From the NCBI RefSeq assembly GCF_002150505.1, contig NZ_MSSV01000005.1, positions 123,578 to 187,577 of the forward strand: DNA of 64,000 nt, written 5' to 3'. Below, in pieces: positions 18,624 through 27,620 of this stretch (position 1 is its first letter; the number at the start of each line of letters is the position of its first letter). This DNA is from Algoriphagus ratkowskyi. Its GTDB lineage: Bacteria; Bacteroidota; Bacteroidia; Cytophagales; Cyclobacteriaceae. The position numbers and the translations under genes were made by a program. Under the pieces are notes generated by a model. That model was not told the DNA's origin and did not search any database. It saw only the letters and a list, made by a program, of their open reading frames with translations.

Positions 18624-18653
18624 AAAAAAAACAGGAGCCTTAGGCTCCTGTTT
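18624..18653 (-). terminator. Rho-independent terminator after the small basic gene
   Basis: A perfect 9-bp stem (ACAGGAGCC/GGCTCCTGT, loop of three) at 18631-18651 is followed on the minus strand by seven T residues. It ends the small basic-protein transcript and insulates the TPP-riboswitch operon. The flanking T-run on the other strand is short, so it may act weakly in both directions. Confidence 0.9.
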
Positions 18654-18657
18654 TACA

Positions 18658-18771
18658 TTAATTATTTTTCTTACTTTCTTTTTTAGCGGCTTTATCCGCA
18701 CGCTTTTCTTTCAAGGTCTTGGTAGCCGCAGACTTATCGTTCTTTGGTTTACCTTCTGGTTGTTTTGCCAT
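18658..18771 (-). CDS. Small basic protein, 37 residues
   Basis: A short frame starting ATG and ending TAA encodes a protein beginning MAKQPEGKPKNDKSA and ending KKESKKNN. About a third of the residues are lysine and there is almost no hydrophobic content. The middle TLKEKRADKAAKK looks like a charged helix. Small proteins of this kind with a LKEKR segment occur in Bacteroidota, as far as I recall. Support for a real gene comes from a strong terminator a few bases after the stop and from the lack of any other gene here. Function unknown; nucleic-acid or ribosome binding would fit the charge. Confidence 0.72.
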   Translation of the reverse strand: MAKQPEGKPKNDKSAATKTLKEKRADKAAKKESKKNN

Positions 18772-18880
18772 AGTTGTGTTGGATAAATGATGTTACTGAT
18801 AACCGTTAAGGTAGCGGGAATTTTGCAACTCCCAATCTGACATGAGAACTATTTTTTAGCAGTTTGAATGCCAGAAACTC

Positions 18881-19369
18881 CTATTTCACAGCGATAAAAA
18901 TATCAACGGAGGAATTAGCACCTTGTTGCGATTGAGAACCATATACTTCGAAATCAGCAGTATATTCTCTGTCCAAATCACTGTCTTTTGCCCAGATTTC
19001 CTGCCAGCAATTTACGACCGCATCAGGCATTTTTCCTTTAGCTACAAACTTAGCATGCTTGCCTCCATGAAATTTCTTTGATACCAAGCCTTCAGTAATA
19101 TTTCCTTCATTCTCCACTTGGTAACCAATTAGACAAGTGTATTCTCCCTTATAATCAGACTCGTAATCTGTATAAATAGCATAGATATCATCACTGATTT
19201 TTCCTTCTATTTTATCTCCAATCTGCTCTTCAAAAAACCGTCTCCAGAGCGCACCTAGAACTTCAGCTGCTTTCCCAGATGTATTTGAAGTTCTTGCAGC
19301 AATTCCAATTATCTTAAAAGGGGCTAAAGTGTGCATTTTGTGCTTGGTAGTAGATAACAACTGATTCAT
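18881..19369 (-). CDS. GyrI-like effector-binding domain protein
   Basis: A 162-residue stand-alone effector-binding domain of the AraC-C/GyrI-like (Cass2-type) family. Supporting parts are the beginning APFKIIGIAARTSN, the central IYAIYTDYESDYKGEYTCLIGY (cut here), and the C-terminal WAKDSDLDREYTADFEVYG segment with the usual DFEVY. Such domains bind drug-like or small aromatic molecules. No DNA-binding part is present. A minus-strand TATATTTG box at 19423-19430 may be its -7 element. Confidence 0.83.
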   Translation of the reverse strand: MNQLLSTTKHKMHTLAPFKIIGIAARTSNTSGKAAEVLGALWRRFFEEQIGDKIEGKISDDIYAIYTDYESDYKGEYTCLIGYQVENEGNITEGLVSKKFHGGKHAKFVAKGKMPDAVVNCWQEIWAKDSDLDREYTADFEVYGSQSQQGANSSVDIFIAVK

Positions 19370-19470
19370 ATAAAGAAGTAAGTTAAGACATGATAGCCTT
19401 TTAAACTAAACCAAAAGGTAAGCAAATATAAAAGTTTCGACCTCCACATTCCCTTTGGTGTACACAGTAG

Positions 19471-19514
19471 ATAAAACCAAAAATAGCCTCCGAACTTTTT
19501 CAATTCGGAGGCTT
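19471..19514 (-). terminator. Terminator of the fatty-acid oxidation operon
   Basis: A perfect 9-bp stem (GCCTCCGAA/TTCGGAGGC, 9-base loop) at 19486-19512 lies 25 bases beyond the acyl-CoA dehydrogenase stop. On the minus strand it is followed by TATTTTTGGTTTT, a broken T-run. Confidence 0.85.
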
Positions 19515-19536
19515 TCATTCTTACCTTCTCACTGGT

Positions 19537-21330
19537 TTAAAATGGATATTTCCCTTGATCAATCATATAGTCAGCAACTTGTCTTCTCAATTCCTTGGTA
19601 TTATAAAGCTCTGATTTGGTGAATCTCTTCAAGCCCATCAGCATCACTTTTTGCTCATCGCCTTGAGTGAAGCTACCGATTGCCTCTTTAGCAGCCACAT
19701 TGATTTTGTCAACCGCCTGAGATAGATAAATCTGCGTCATCGCAATTTGATTCTTGCAGGCATCTTCACCTTTCATAGACACCAACTTCTCGGTGCGCAA
19801 TACGGCTGACTCACTTGCGTAGATCTCTATCATCACGTCAGCAAGATTCATCATGATTTCCTGTTCATCTTCAATCTTGTCCTGAAGTGTCATGGCTGCT
19901 TTTCCACCGACCATTAGGAATACTTTTTTTAGCTTCTTCAACACTTCTTTTTCAGCTGCGAAAAGTTCTGAAGTATCAACTGTTTCAAATGAGGGTACAG
20001 AAATAAGTTCTTTAGAAACAGCCATAGCAGGGTCAAAAATATTGATTTCGCCTTTCATCGCACGCTTCAATAGCATTCCAACCATGAGCATACGGTTGAT
20101 TTCGTTCGTTCCTTCGTAAATCCTGGATATTCTAGCATCACGATAAGCACGCTCCATAGGCGCATCAGCTGAGTAGCCCATACCACCATAGATCTGAACT
20201 CCTTGATCTACTACATAATCCAGCACTTCTGAGCATTGCACTTTTGCGATAGCACATTCAATCGCGAAAGCTTCGACACCTTTGAGTTTAGCTTCGGTAG
20301 CATCCATTCCTTCTGCCTCTAGCGCATTCATCTTATTCTCGATATCCTGACCAGCTCTGTAACAAAGTGCTTCAGAAACGTAGGTCTTAGAAGCCATTTC
20401 AGCAAGTTTGGACTTGATCGCTCCAAACGTATTGATGCTCACACCAAATTGCTTACGCTCTGTAGAATATTTGATTGCATGAGTAGTTACGGTACGAACT
20501 CCACCAAGTACGCCAGCGCCAAGTTTTACTCTACCGATGTTTAGGATATTTACCGCGATTTTGAATCCATTCTGACGATCCGAAAGCAAATTCTCTACTG
20601 GCACAGGGCAATCGTTGAAGAATACCTGACGAGTTGAAGATCCTTTGATACCCAACTTTTTCTCTTCTTCATTCATCGTAATCCCGCCAAAAGACTTCTC
20701 TACTATGAAACAAGACAAGTTTTTATCATCTTCTATTTTGGCAAAAACGATAAATAATTCCGCGAAACCAGCATTAGAAATCCACATTTTCTGTCCTGTG
20801 AGAAGGTATGTTTTACCGTCTTCAGAAAGGGTAGCTTTAGTTTTACCACTATTGGCATCTGAGCCTGCATCTGGCTCAGTAAGGCAGTAACATGCAGCCC
20901 ATTCACCGGTTGCGAGCTTTGGAAGATATTTTTTCTTCTGTTCCTCAGTGCCGTAATACAAGATTGGGAGTGTACCTATACCCGTATGAGCTCCATAGGT
21001 AGTAGAAAAAGAGCCTGCTGCGCCGATAATATCTGCAATCAGCATAGATGTATTAAAACTCATACCCATACCGCCGTATTCTTCAGGGACGGTGATGCCC
21101 AAAAGACCAAGTTCTCCGGCTTTTTTGAAAATACGTGGAACAAGCTCGGGGTCTTTCATACTATCGATCTCCTGCACATGCGGTGTGATCTCCGTATCGA
21201 TAAAATCCTGACAAGCCTGAGCCATCATTCGTTGTTCTTCGGTAAATTCTGCTGGGATAAAGATGTCCTGTGCATCCGTTTCCTTGATAAGGAATTCTCC
21301 TCCTTGGGTTGATTTTGTTTGGGTGGCCAT
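19537..21330 (-). CDS. Acyl-CoA dehydrogenase
   Basis: FAD enzyme of 597 residues that performs the first oxidation step of fatty-acid beta-oxidation. The domain order is typical: N-terminal helical part, middle beta part with CYCLTEPDAGSDANSG (about 149-164), and C-terminal helices with the catalytic segment RIYEGTNEINRMLMVG near 410. About 180 extra C-terminal residues match the long-chain (VLCAD-like) class. It follows the thiolase gene by 151 bases that contain an inverted-repeat element, and it is the last gene before a strong terminator. Confidence 0.94.
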   Translation of the reverse strand: MATQTKSTQGGEFLIKETDAQDIFIPAEFTEEQRMMAQACQDFIDTEITPHVQEIDSMKDPELVPRIFKKAGELGLLGITVPEEYGGMGMSFNTSMLIADIIGAAGSFSTTYGAHTGIGTLPILYYGTEEQKKKYLPKLATGEWAACYCLTEPDAGSDANSGKTKATLSEDGKTYLLTGQKMWISNAGFAELFIVFAKIEDDKNLSCFIVEKSFGGITMNEEEKKLGIKGSSTRQVFFNDCPVPVENLLSDRQNGFKIAVNILNIGRVKLGAGVLGGVRTVTTHAIKYSTERKQFGVSINTFGAIKSKLAEMASKTYVSEALCYRAGQDIENKMNALEAEGMDATEAKLKGVEAFAIECAIAKVQCSEVLDYVVDQGVQIYGGMGYSADAPMERAYRDARISRIYEGTNEINRMLMVGMLLKRAMKGEINIFDPAMAVSKELISVPSFETVDTSELFAAEKEVLKKLKKVFLMVGGKAAMTLQDKIEDEQEIMMNLADVMIEIYASESAVLRTEKLVSMKGEDACKNQIAMTQIYLSQAVDKINVAAKEAIGSFTQGDEQKVMLMGLKRFTKSELYNTKELRRQVADYMIDQGKYPF

Positions 21331-21372
21331 TGTTATAAATTAAGACTTTAGATTTTAGACGCTAAACATCAG

Positions 21373-21469
21373 ACTTCATTATTCATCATTTCTCATTCAT
21401 CATTCGATATTGAAAAGTTCAAAAATTCAGAATGTCGAATGCTGAATGCTGAATTTTGAATGATGAAGT
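21373..21469. repeat. Imperfect inverted repeat between thiolase and acyl-CoA dehydrogenase genes
   Basis: The arm at 21373-21411 is matched in reverse by 21431-21469: 31 of 39 positions agree, around a 19-base loop. The arms are built from short ATTCA/TTCAT units. This looks like a small intergenic mobile or structural repeat, and it would fold into a long hairpin in the operon RNA. Confidence 0.7.
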
Positions 21470-21481
21470 GGGTAGGACTTC

Positions 21482-22657
21482 CTATTTAAGCAGTTCGTAG
21501 ACCCCAGCCACGCCCTGACCACCACCTACACAAGCAGTGACTAGTCCGTACTTTTTATTCTGCCGACGAAGTTCATTGAACATTTGTATGGAAAGCTTTG
21601 CTCCAGTACATCCCAGCGGATGACCAAGAGATACAGCTCCACCATTTACATTCACGATATCTGGATTCATATCCAGCGCTTTCATCACTGATAGACCTTG
21701 CGCAGCAAATGCTTCATTCAGCTCTATCAAATCAATGTCATTTAAAGTTAAACCTGCCTGCTTCAATGCTTTTGGAACGGCTACTTTTGGCCCAATCCCC
21801 ATGATTCTAGGATCAACTCCTGCAGCGCTATAAGACATCATTCTAGCAATTGGCTCAATGTTCAGTTCCTTCACCATTCGCTCAGACATCACTACTACGA
21901 AAGCCGCTCCATCAGAAGTTTGAGATGAATTACCGGCAGTGACTTGACCGCCATTTTTGAAAGCAGGTCTCAGTCCAGCTAATACTTCCATGGTAGTACC
22001 TGGACGAGGTCCTTCATCCGTATCTACTACAAATTTTCTGGTTTTCTTTTTGCCTTTTTCATCCAGGTAAGTTTCTTCCACTTCTACTGGTACAATCTCA
22101 TCCTTGAACTTTCCGGCCGCTATTGCAGCTAGAGCTTTCTCGTGAGACTTGACAGAAAAAGCATCTGATTCTTCCCGAGTGATACTGTATTCCTTAGCCA
22201 GTTCCTCAGCAGTCAATCCCATACTGATGTAATAAGAAGGATGCTCGGTGGCTATTTTATAATTTAAAACTGTTTTGTAACCCATCATCGGAACTAGAGA
22301 CATAGATTCTGTTCCTCCGGCGATGATACAATCTGCCATTCCTGCTTTCACTTTTCCTACTGCCAATGCGATAGCTTCAATACCAGAACCACAATATCTG
22401 TTGACAATAAAACCAGGATTGGAAACTCCCAAGGCCATTAGAGAAATCATCCTTCCCATTTGCATTCCTTGCTCCGCCTCAGGTACTGCATTTCCTACGA
22501 TCAGATCATCAACCATTTTGGCTTCAAGACCTGGTGTATTTGCAAGCAAATGCGTAATCACATCTGTTGCCAAATCATCTGGACGATAAAATCTAAAGCC
22601 ACCTTTTTTGGCTTTCCCTACCGCCGATCTATATCCATTTACTATATATGCTTCCAT
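21482..22657 (-). CDS. Acetyl-CoA C-acyltransferase (3-ketoacyl-CoA thiolase)
   Basis: Thiolase of 391 residues that cleaves 3-ketoacyl-CoA to acetyl-CoA and a shortened acyl-CoA. Catalytic residues are visible: C89 in VNRYCGSGIEA, H346 in LGHPLGCTGAK and C376 in TACVGGGQGV. The FadA/FadI class fits better than the synthetic acetoacetyl-CoA class because of the neighbours. It lies between the FadN-type gene (61-base gap with a GTAC-rich repeat) and the acyl-CoA dehydrogenase. Confidence 0.95.
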   Translation of the reverse strand: MEAYIVNGYRSAVGKAKKGGFRFYRPDDLATDVITHLLANTPGLEAKMVDDLIVGNAVPEAEQGMQMGRMISLMALGVSNPGFIVNRYCGSGIEAIALAVGKVKAGMADCIIAGGTESMSLVPMMGYKTVLNYKIATEHPSYYISMGLTAEELAKEYSITREESDAFSVKSHEKALAAIAAGKFKDEIVPVEVEETYLDEKGKKKTRKFVVDTDEGPRPGTTMEVLAGLRPAFKNGGQVTAGNSSQTSDGAAFVVVMSERMVKELNIEPIARMMSYSAAGVDPRIMGIGPKVAVPKALKQAGLTLNDIDLIELNEAFAAQGLSVMKALDMNPDIVNVNGGAVSLGHPLGCTGAKLSIQMFNELRRQNKKYGLVTACVGGGQGVAGVYELLK

Positions 22658-22686
22658 GTTATTTTCGAATTATTTGTGTGTTGAGA

Positions 22687-22718
22687 TACTTGGTACATTG
22701 TACGTCGTACTTAGTACG
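22687..22718. repeat. GTAC-rich repeat ahead of thiolase gene
   Basis: Four GTAC tetramers occur at 6-7 base steps in the gap between the FadN-type and thiolase genes (GGTACATTGTACGTCGTACT and on). They can pair with each other into small hairpins. Probably a short intergenic repeat; no function is visible. Confidence 0.5.
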
Positions 22719-25124
22719 TCAATTGCGCAACGGTTTTCCCTTGAATAAAATACTATGAATTCTCTCCAGCGTCTTCTTTTCACCTGTGAGACTTAGGAAA
22801 GCTTCTCTTTCCAAATCCAGTAGATATCGTTCTGAAACTTCTGTTGGAGACGATAAATCCCCACCAGACATCACCCAAGCTAATTTTCGAGCAATCTTCG
22901 CATCATGCTCAGAAATGTAAGCACCGTATTGCATGCCCGTCACTCCAGCATCAAATAATGCCAACGACTCCTTTCCCAATACCTTAATATTTGTTTTCTC
23001 GATAGGCTGCGTGTATCCTGCTTCGTGCATGGAGATTACTTTCGATTTAGCTTCAGCCAATTGGCGTTTTCTATTCAATGTAATCCCATCTGATTTTCTC
23101 AAATAACCAAGATTCCTAGCTTCCTCCGCAGAAGTGGAAACTTTAGCCATAGCTATATTTAAGAAATACTCTTGCAGTTGATTCAATTCTACATCACCAG
23201 AATTAATGGCATTAGAAAATCTCAATGTCATCTCCTTAGTACCACCACCAGCTGGAATCAAACCAACTCCGACTTCTACTAATCCCATGTACAATTCCGC
23301 ATGGGCCTGTACGTGATCAGAGTGAAGCGAAAGCTCACATCCACCACCTAAAGTCATATTATGCGGTGCTACTACTACAGGAACTGATGAAAAACGAGCG
23401 CGCATCATGGTATTCTGGAAATGAGATATCATCAAATTGATCTCGTCAAAATCCTGATCACCCGCAAACATGAATAGCATTGCCAAATTTGCTCCTGCAG
23501 AGAAATTCGCACCTTCATTCCCAATCACCAATCCTTTATGTGACTTCTCAGCCATTCCGATAGCAGTATTGATGCCTTCGATGACTTCCTGACCCATAGA
23601 GTTCATCTTGGTGTGGAATTCCAATCCGATTACATCATCGCCTAAATCATAGACAGATGCTCCTGAGTTATTCCATATCTTCTTACCAGCAGATTTGAGC
23701 GTATCTAGAATGATAAATTCATCTAATCCTGGAATTTCTAGGTAAGATTTAGAGGGAATGTCGTAATAATGCTTCTTTCCATTTTCTACTTTGTAGAAGG
23801 AGTCATTTCCTTCTTCCAACATCTCATAAACCCAAGCTGCAGGCTTCTCACCAGCTGCTTCCATTTTGTCTACAGTCTCTTTTACACCGAGTAAATCCCA
23901 GTTTTCAAATGGACCAAGTTCCCAACCGAAACCAGCTGAAACTGCCTGATCGATCCTATACAATTCATCAGAAATTTCGGGAATACGATTAGAACAGTAT
24001 CTGAATAAATCATAAAAAGTAGCACGATAGAATTCTCCTGCACGGTCATCAAAATTCACTAGGAATTTGATCCTCTTTTTTAAATCTTCAAATTCTTTGG
24101 CCGCTTCTAAAGCCTTAAACTTCGGTTTCTCTACGTCCTTATATTCGAACGTTTCAAAGTCAATTTCTTTCAGCTCTTTTCTGCCATCTTCATGACGGAT
24201 CATTTTGAAGTAACCTTGACCTGTCTTATCTCCAAACCACTTATTATTATAAAGTACTTCGACAATTTTAGGAAGCTTAAATTTTTCTCTAGACTCGTCA
24301 TTTGGTAAAGCTTTGTAGAGGTTATTCGCAACATTCACAGTAGTATCCAGCCCCACTACATCCATTGTTCTAAACGTAGCTGATTTAGCTCTACCAATTA
24401 ATGTTCCTGTCAATTTATCTACTTCAGATACTCCAAAGCCCATTTTCTCGATAGTATGCATTGCCGAAATAATTGCATATACTCCAATTCTATTGGCTAT
24501 AAACGCAGGCGTATCCTTACAAAGCACAGTTTCTTTTCCAAGGAACTTGTCACCGTATTCCATCATGAATTCCACTATTTCAGGCTTGGTTTTAGGCCCA
24601 GGAATAATTTCCAGAAGCCTCAAATATCTCGGTGGATTGAAAAAGTGCGTACCTACAAAATTCTCTTGAAAATCTTCAGATCTTCCCTCGCACATCATGT
24701 GCATCGGAATTCCAGAAGTATTGGAAGTAATCAACGTTCCAGGCTTCCGGTACTTTTCTACTTTCTCAAAAAGTGATTGTTTGATATCCAAACGCTCAAC
24801 GATAACCTCAATTACCCAATCGTACTCTTTGATTTTCGGAAGATCATCATCAAAATTTCCAGTAGTTATTCTAGCCGCAAAGGCCTTATCGTATATAGCT
24901 GAAGGATTTGCCTTCAGGGTGCTCTGCAAAGCATCATTTACTATTCGGTTTCTGACTCCTGGATTTTCCTTGGTCAAACCCTTTTTCTGTTCCTGCTCTG
25001 TAAGTTCAAAAGGTACAATATCCAGTAAAAGTACCTGCACGCCGATATTGGCGAAATGACAGGCAATTCTGGATCCCATAACTCCCGAACCTAAAACGGC
25101 AACTTTTTTAATGGTTCTGTTCAT
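22719..25124 (-). CDS. 3-hydroxyacyl-CoA dehydrogenase / enoyl-CoA hydratase (FadN type)
   Basis: Multienzyme of 801 residues for the middle two steps of beta-oxidation. The dehydrogenase comes first: the NAD motif VLGSGVMGSRIA is at 10-21, NTSGIPMHMM and GTHFFNPPRYL follow near 135-168. The hydratase part is C-terminal (about 500-700), with GNEGANFSAGANLAMLF and the MTLGGGCELSLHSD oxyanion loop. This order is like Bacillus FadN and the reverse of E. coli FadB. It begins 44 bases after the MarR gene and is followed by thiolase. Confidence 0.94.
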   Translation of the reverse strand: MNRTIKKVAVLGSGVMGSRIACHFANIGVQVLLLDIVPFELTEQEQKKGLTKENPGVRNRIVNDALQSTLKANPSAIYDKAFAARITTGNFDDDLPKIKEYDWVIEVIVERLDIKQSLFEKVEKYRKPGTLITSNTSGIPMHMMCEGRSEDFQENFVGTHFFNPPRYLRLLEIIPGPKTKPEIVEFMMEYGDKFLGKETVLCKDTPAFIANRIGVYAIISAMHTIEKMGFGVSEVDKLTGTLIGRAKSATFRTMDVVGLDTTVNVANNLYKALPNDESREKFKLPKIVEVLYNNKWFGDKTGQGYFKMIRHEDGRKELKEIDFETFEYKDVEKPKFKALEAAKEFEDLKKRIKFLVNFDDRAGEFYRATFYDLFRYCSNRIPEISDELYRIDQAVSAGFGWELGPFENWDLLGVKETVDKMEAAGEKPAAWVYEMLEEGNDSFYKVENGKKHYYDIPSKSYLEIPGLDEFIILDTLKSAGKKIWNNSGASVYDLGDDVIGLEFHTKMNSMGQEVIEGINTAIGMAEKSHKGLVIGNEGANFSAGANLAMLFMFAGDQDFDEINLMISHFQNTMMRARFSSVPVVVAPHNMTLGGGCELSLHSDHVQAHAELYMGLVEVGVGLIPAGGGTKEMTLRFSNAINSGDVELNQLQEYFLNIAMAKVSTSAEEARNLGYLRKSDGITLNRKRQLAEAKSKVISMHEAGYTQPIEKTNIKVLGKESLALFDAGVTGMQYGAYISEHDAKIARKLAWVMSGGDLSSPTEVSERYLLDLEREAFLSLTGEKKTLERIHSILFKGKPLRN

Positions 25125-25168
25125 AATTTTGGGCTTTTGGTCTTATTAACCTTGTGGCGGTTATTAAA

Positions 25169-25639
25169 TTATAATTCAAATATTGTTTTATTAATATCTA
25201 CTCCTTTATCAGTTTGTACCTGATCGATGACAAGTTGTATTTTTTCAAATACGCTGAAAAAACCAGTTAGATCTTCTTCACTGACTACTTCACGTACTTG
25301 TTCATTAAACTCTCTAATCGTATTGACAGAAATCGCTTTGATTCTCTTTCCTTCTTCTGTTAGGTAAATTCGGACTGAACGCTTATCTATTAAATCTGGC
25401 TTTTTGAAAATCAGTCCTTTTTCTTCCATCGTCTTTAGCATACGTGTTAGGCTTCTAGTTTCCAAACCAATCTGTGGCGCAATCTTAGTTGCTGGCGTTC
25501 CATCTTTAGAATTGATGTTAATCAGTACAAACCCAATCGCAGTGGTAAATCCCTCAACTGCAGCTTGCTGATTGTACATTCTAGAGATAGCATGCCATGC
25601 ACTTTTTATATGATAATCAACAGTTTCTTCTCTCTTCAT
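25169..25639 (-). CDS. MarR family regulator of the fatty-acid oxidation operon
   Basis: Winged-helix repressor of 156 residues from the chosen start MKREETVDYHIKSAWHA. The recognition region TPATKIAPQIGLETRSLTRM is followed by MEEKGLIFKKPDLIDKRSVRIYLTEEG, the usual MarR wing. The frame extends 20 codons further up, but that part runs across a perfect operator-like palindrome and reads poorly, so the internal ATG was preferred. It heads the fadN-thiolase-acyl-CoA dehydrogenase unit and probably senses acyl-CoA or fatty acid (inference). Confidence 0.88.
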   Translation of the reverse strand: MKREETVDYHIKSAWHAISRMYNQQAAVEGFTTAIGFVLININSKDGTPATKIAPQIGLETRSLTRMLKTMEEKGLIFKKPDLIDKRSVRIYLTEEGKRIKAISVNTIREFNEQVREVVSEEDLTGFFSVFEKIQLVIDQVQTDKGVDINKTIFEL

Positions 25640-25687
25640 CTCTATGGAATGCATCAATTTTACGATTCCTAAGTTACAAAAAATAAT

Positions 25688-25728
25688 GTATGCATGCATA
25701 CTATATTGATAAAAAGTTATGCATGCAT
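25688..25728. promoter_or_regulatory. Twin palindromic operator upstream of marR
   Basis: GTATGCATGCATAC (25688-25701) is a perfect 14-base palindrome. ATGCATGCAT recurs at 25719-25728, with centres 29 bases apart, roughly three helical turns. A minus-strand TATTTTTTG box sits just downstream (25675-25685 area), so a repressor bound here would block the promoter. Autoregulation by the adjacent MarR protein is the simplest reading. Confidence 0.72.
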
Positions 25729-25871
25729 CACAAATTCTATTATAAAAAAAACAAAATTTAAAAGAGAATCTCTATCTAAAACTCTCAGTTAGTTTCGAAT
25801 TCAGATTAAAAAGCATGAAAAATAACTTCTTTAAAAAATTTATGATTGTAATTAATAATGTTTGGTTCTGA

Positions 25872-27620
25872 TCAATCTTGATAAAGATTATTAATCTCTT
25901 TTTCAAATTTTTGATGAATCACCTTTCTTTTCAATTTCATCGTTGGCGTCAACTCTCCAGATTCAATTCCCCAAGATTTTGGCAAAAGTTTAAAACGCTT
26001 TATTTGCTCCCATTTACCAAAATACTTATTCGCCTGTTCTAGCTCCCGATCGAACTTTTCTATTATTTCTGGTTTTTTGATCATTTCTTCATCAGTCGTG
26101 TAGGGAATATCTTTGTGTTTACAATACTCCTTCAACCCTTCAAAACTCGGTACTATTAGAGCTGTAGGGTAATTTCTATTTTCGCCTAGTATTAGCAACT
26201 GATCAATCAAACTAGATTCTTTGAATTTGTTCTCCATGAGCTGCGGAGCAATATACTTTCCTCCAGAAGTTTTGAACATTTCTTTTTTGCGATCTGTGAT
26301 TTTCAAGAATTGTCCATCTAACTCTCCAATATCTCCTGTATGAAACCAGCCATTTTGAAGTACCTCTGCGGTCATGTCAGGTTCCCTGTAGTAACCTTGC
26401 ATTACGTTAGGCCCTTGGACTAGTATTTCGCCGTCTTCTGCGATTTTGACTTCTACATCTTGAACTAGTTTTCCTACCCAACCAATTCTCATCTCCTTAT
26501 GTGTACATATTGATGCTGAAACTACTGGTGAAGTTTCCGTCAGTCCATATCCCTCACAGACTTTGATCCCTGCAGCCCAAAAAACACGAGCTAGTCTAGG
26601 TTGCAAAGCTGAAGCACCAGAATTGATCTGCATTACTTCTCCGCCCAATGCTTCTCTCCATTTACTAAAGATAAGTTTGTTGGCTAGTTTCAGTTGAAAA
26701 TCATACCATGATCCCATAGTTTTTGCAGGATCATATTGCAAGCCTAGATTTAGCGCCCAAAAGAAAAGGCTCTTCTTAATACCAGTTAGCTCATATCCCT
26801 TAGCTACTATTTTATCATAAATTTTCTCCAAAAGACGAGGAACAGTATTGAAGGCATGTGGCTTAACTTCCTTCATATTTTCTCCTAAAAGCTCTAGACT
26901 CTCCGCATAGTAAATAGAGAAACCTAGATACATAAAACAGAATGAACCAGTCCGCTCGTATATATGACACAGAGGAAGAAAACTTAAAACTCTGGAAGTT
27001 CCGTATGCAGGCGTCATTATAGCTGCAATTGCAAGCACATTTGAGAGCACATTGGAATGGGAAAGCATCACACCTTTAGGTCTTCCTGTAGTTCCTGAGG
27101 TATAAATAATCGTAAATAGGTCATCTGGATTCACCTGTTCTTTGGCATTTTCCAAACCCAAAATATCCTCATTCACACCAATAGCCAAAAAGTCTTCCCA
27201 AAAGATTGTTCCTTCCAATTTTTCAAAACTATATATCAAACGATCTCCTGAAACAACTTTTGCTTTTTCATGGATAATTTGATCACCCACAAAGATCATT
27301 TTTACTTCAGCATGCTCAAAAATATACTCATAGTCCGCAGAGGTGATGGTAGGATACATAGGAACAGATACAGCCCCAATCTGCTGTAAAGCTATATCAA
27401 CAAAATTCCATTCTGGACAGTTATTAGAAATGATAGCTATTTTATCACCTGATTTGACACCAGTTTTAAGAAATGCTAAGCTCAGATTGTCGGAGATCTC
27501 CTTGACATCTCTAGTTGAGAAAGATTTCCAAGCCCCATTCTCCTTTTTAGAGAGCGCAATCTCTTTATCATAGGTAGCGATCTGATAGGGAATCAAATCA
27601 AAAAGTCTTGAAGGCTTCAT
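25872..27620 (-). CDS. Long-chain acyl-CoA synthetase (AMP-binding)
   Basis: A 582-residue ligase that activates fatty acids to acyl-CoA. ATP motif IIYTSGTTGRPKGVMLSH (about 170-187), GYGLTETSPVVS near 363, and WFHTGDIGELDGQFLKITDRKK (cut here) near 430 are all present, ending with the catalytic-lysine region PTMKLKRKVI. This fits the FACL class found with beta-oxidation genes. It is not in the same transcript as marR: 172 bases with the palindromic sites lie between them. The upstream 460 bases form the DnaA-box cluster. Confidence 0.93.
   Translation of the reverse strand: MKPSRLFDLIPYQIATYDKEIALSKKENGAWKSFSTRDVKEISDNLSLAFLKTGVKSGDKIAIISNNCPEWNFVDIALQQIGAVSVPMYPTITSADYEYIFEHAEVKMIFVGDQIIHEKAKVVSGDRLIYSFEKLEGTIFWEDFLAIGVNEDILGLENAKEQVNPDDLFTIIYTSGTTGRPKGVMLSHSNVLSNVLAIAAIMTPAYGTSRVLSFLPLCHIYERTGSFCFMYLGFSIYYAESLELLGENMKEVKPHAFNTVPRLLEKIYDKIVAKGYELTGIKKSLFFWALNLGLQYDPAKTMGSWYDFQLKLANKLIFSKWREALGGEVMQINSGASALQPRLARVFWAAGIKVCEGYGLTETSPVVSASICTHKEMRIGWVGKLVQDVEVKIAEDGEILVQGPNVMQGYYREPDMTAEVLQNGWFHTGDIGELDGQFLKITDRKKEMFKTSGGKYIAPQLMENKFKESSLIDQLLILGENRNYPTALIVPSFEGLKEYCKHKDIPYTTDEEMIKKPEIIEKFDRELEQANKYFGKWEQIKRFKLLPKSWGIESGELTPTMKLKRKVIHQKFEKEINNLYQD

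Noticed and set aside
25640..25699. Longer MarR N-terminus starting at 25699
   Set aside because: It crosses the perfect operator palindrome and does not resemble the family N-terminus.
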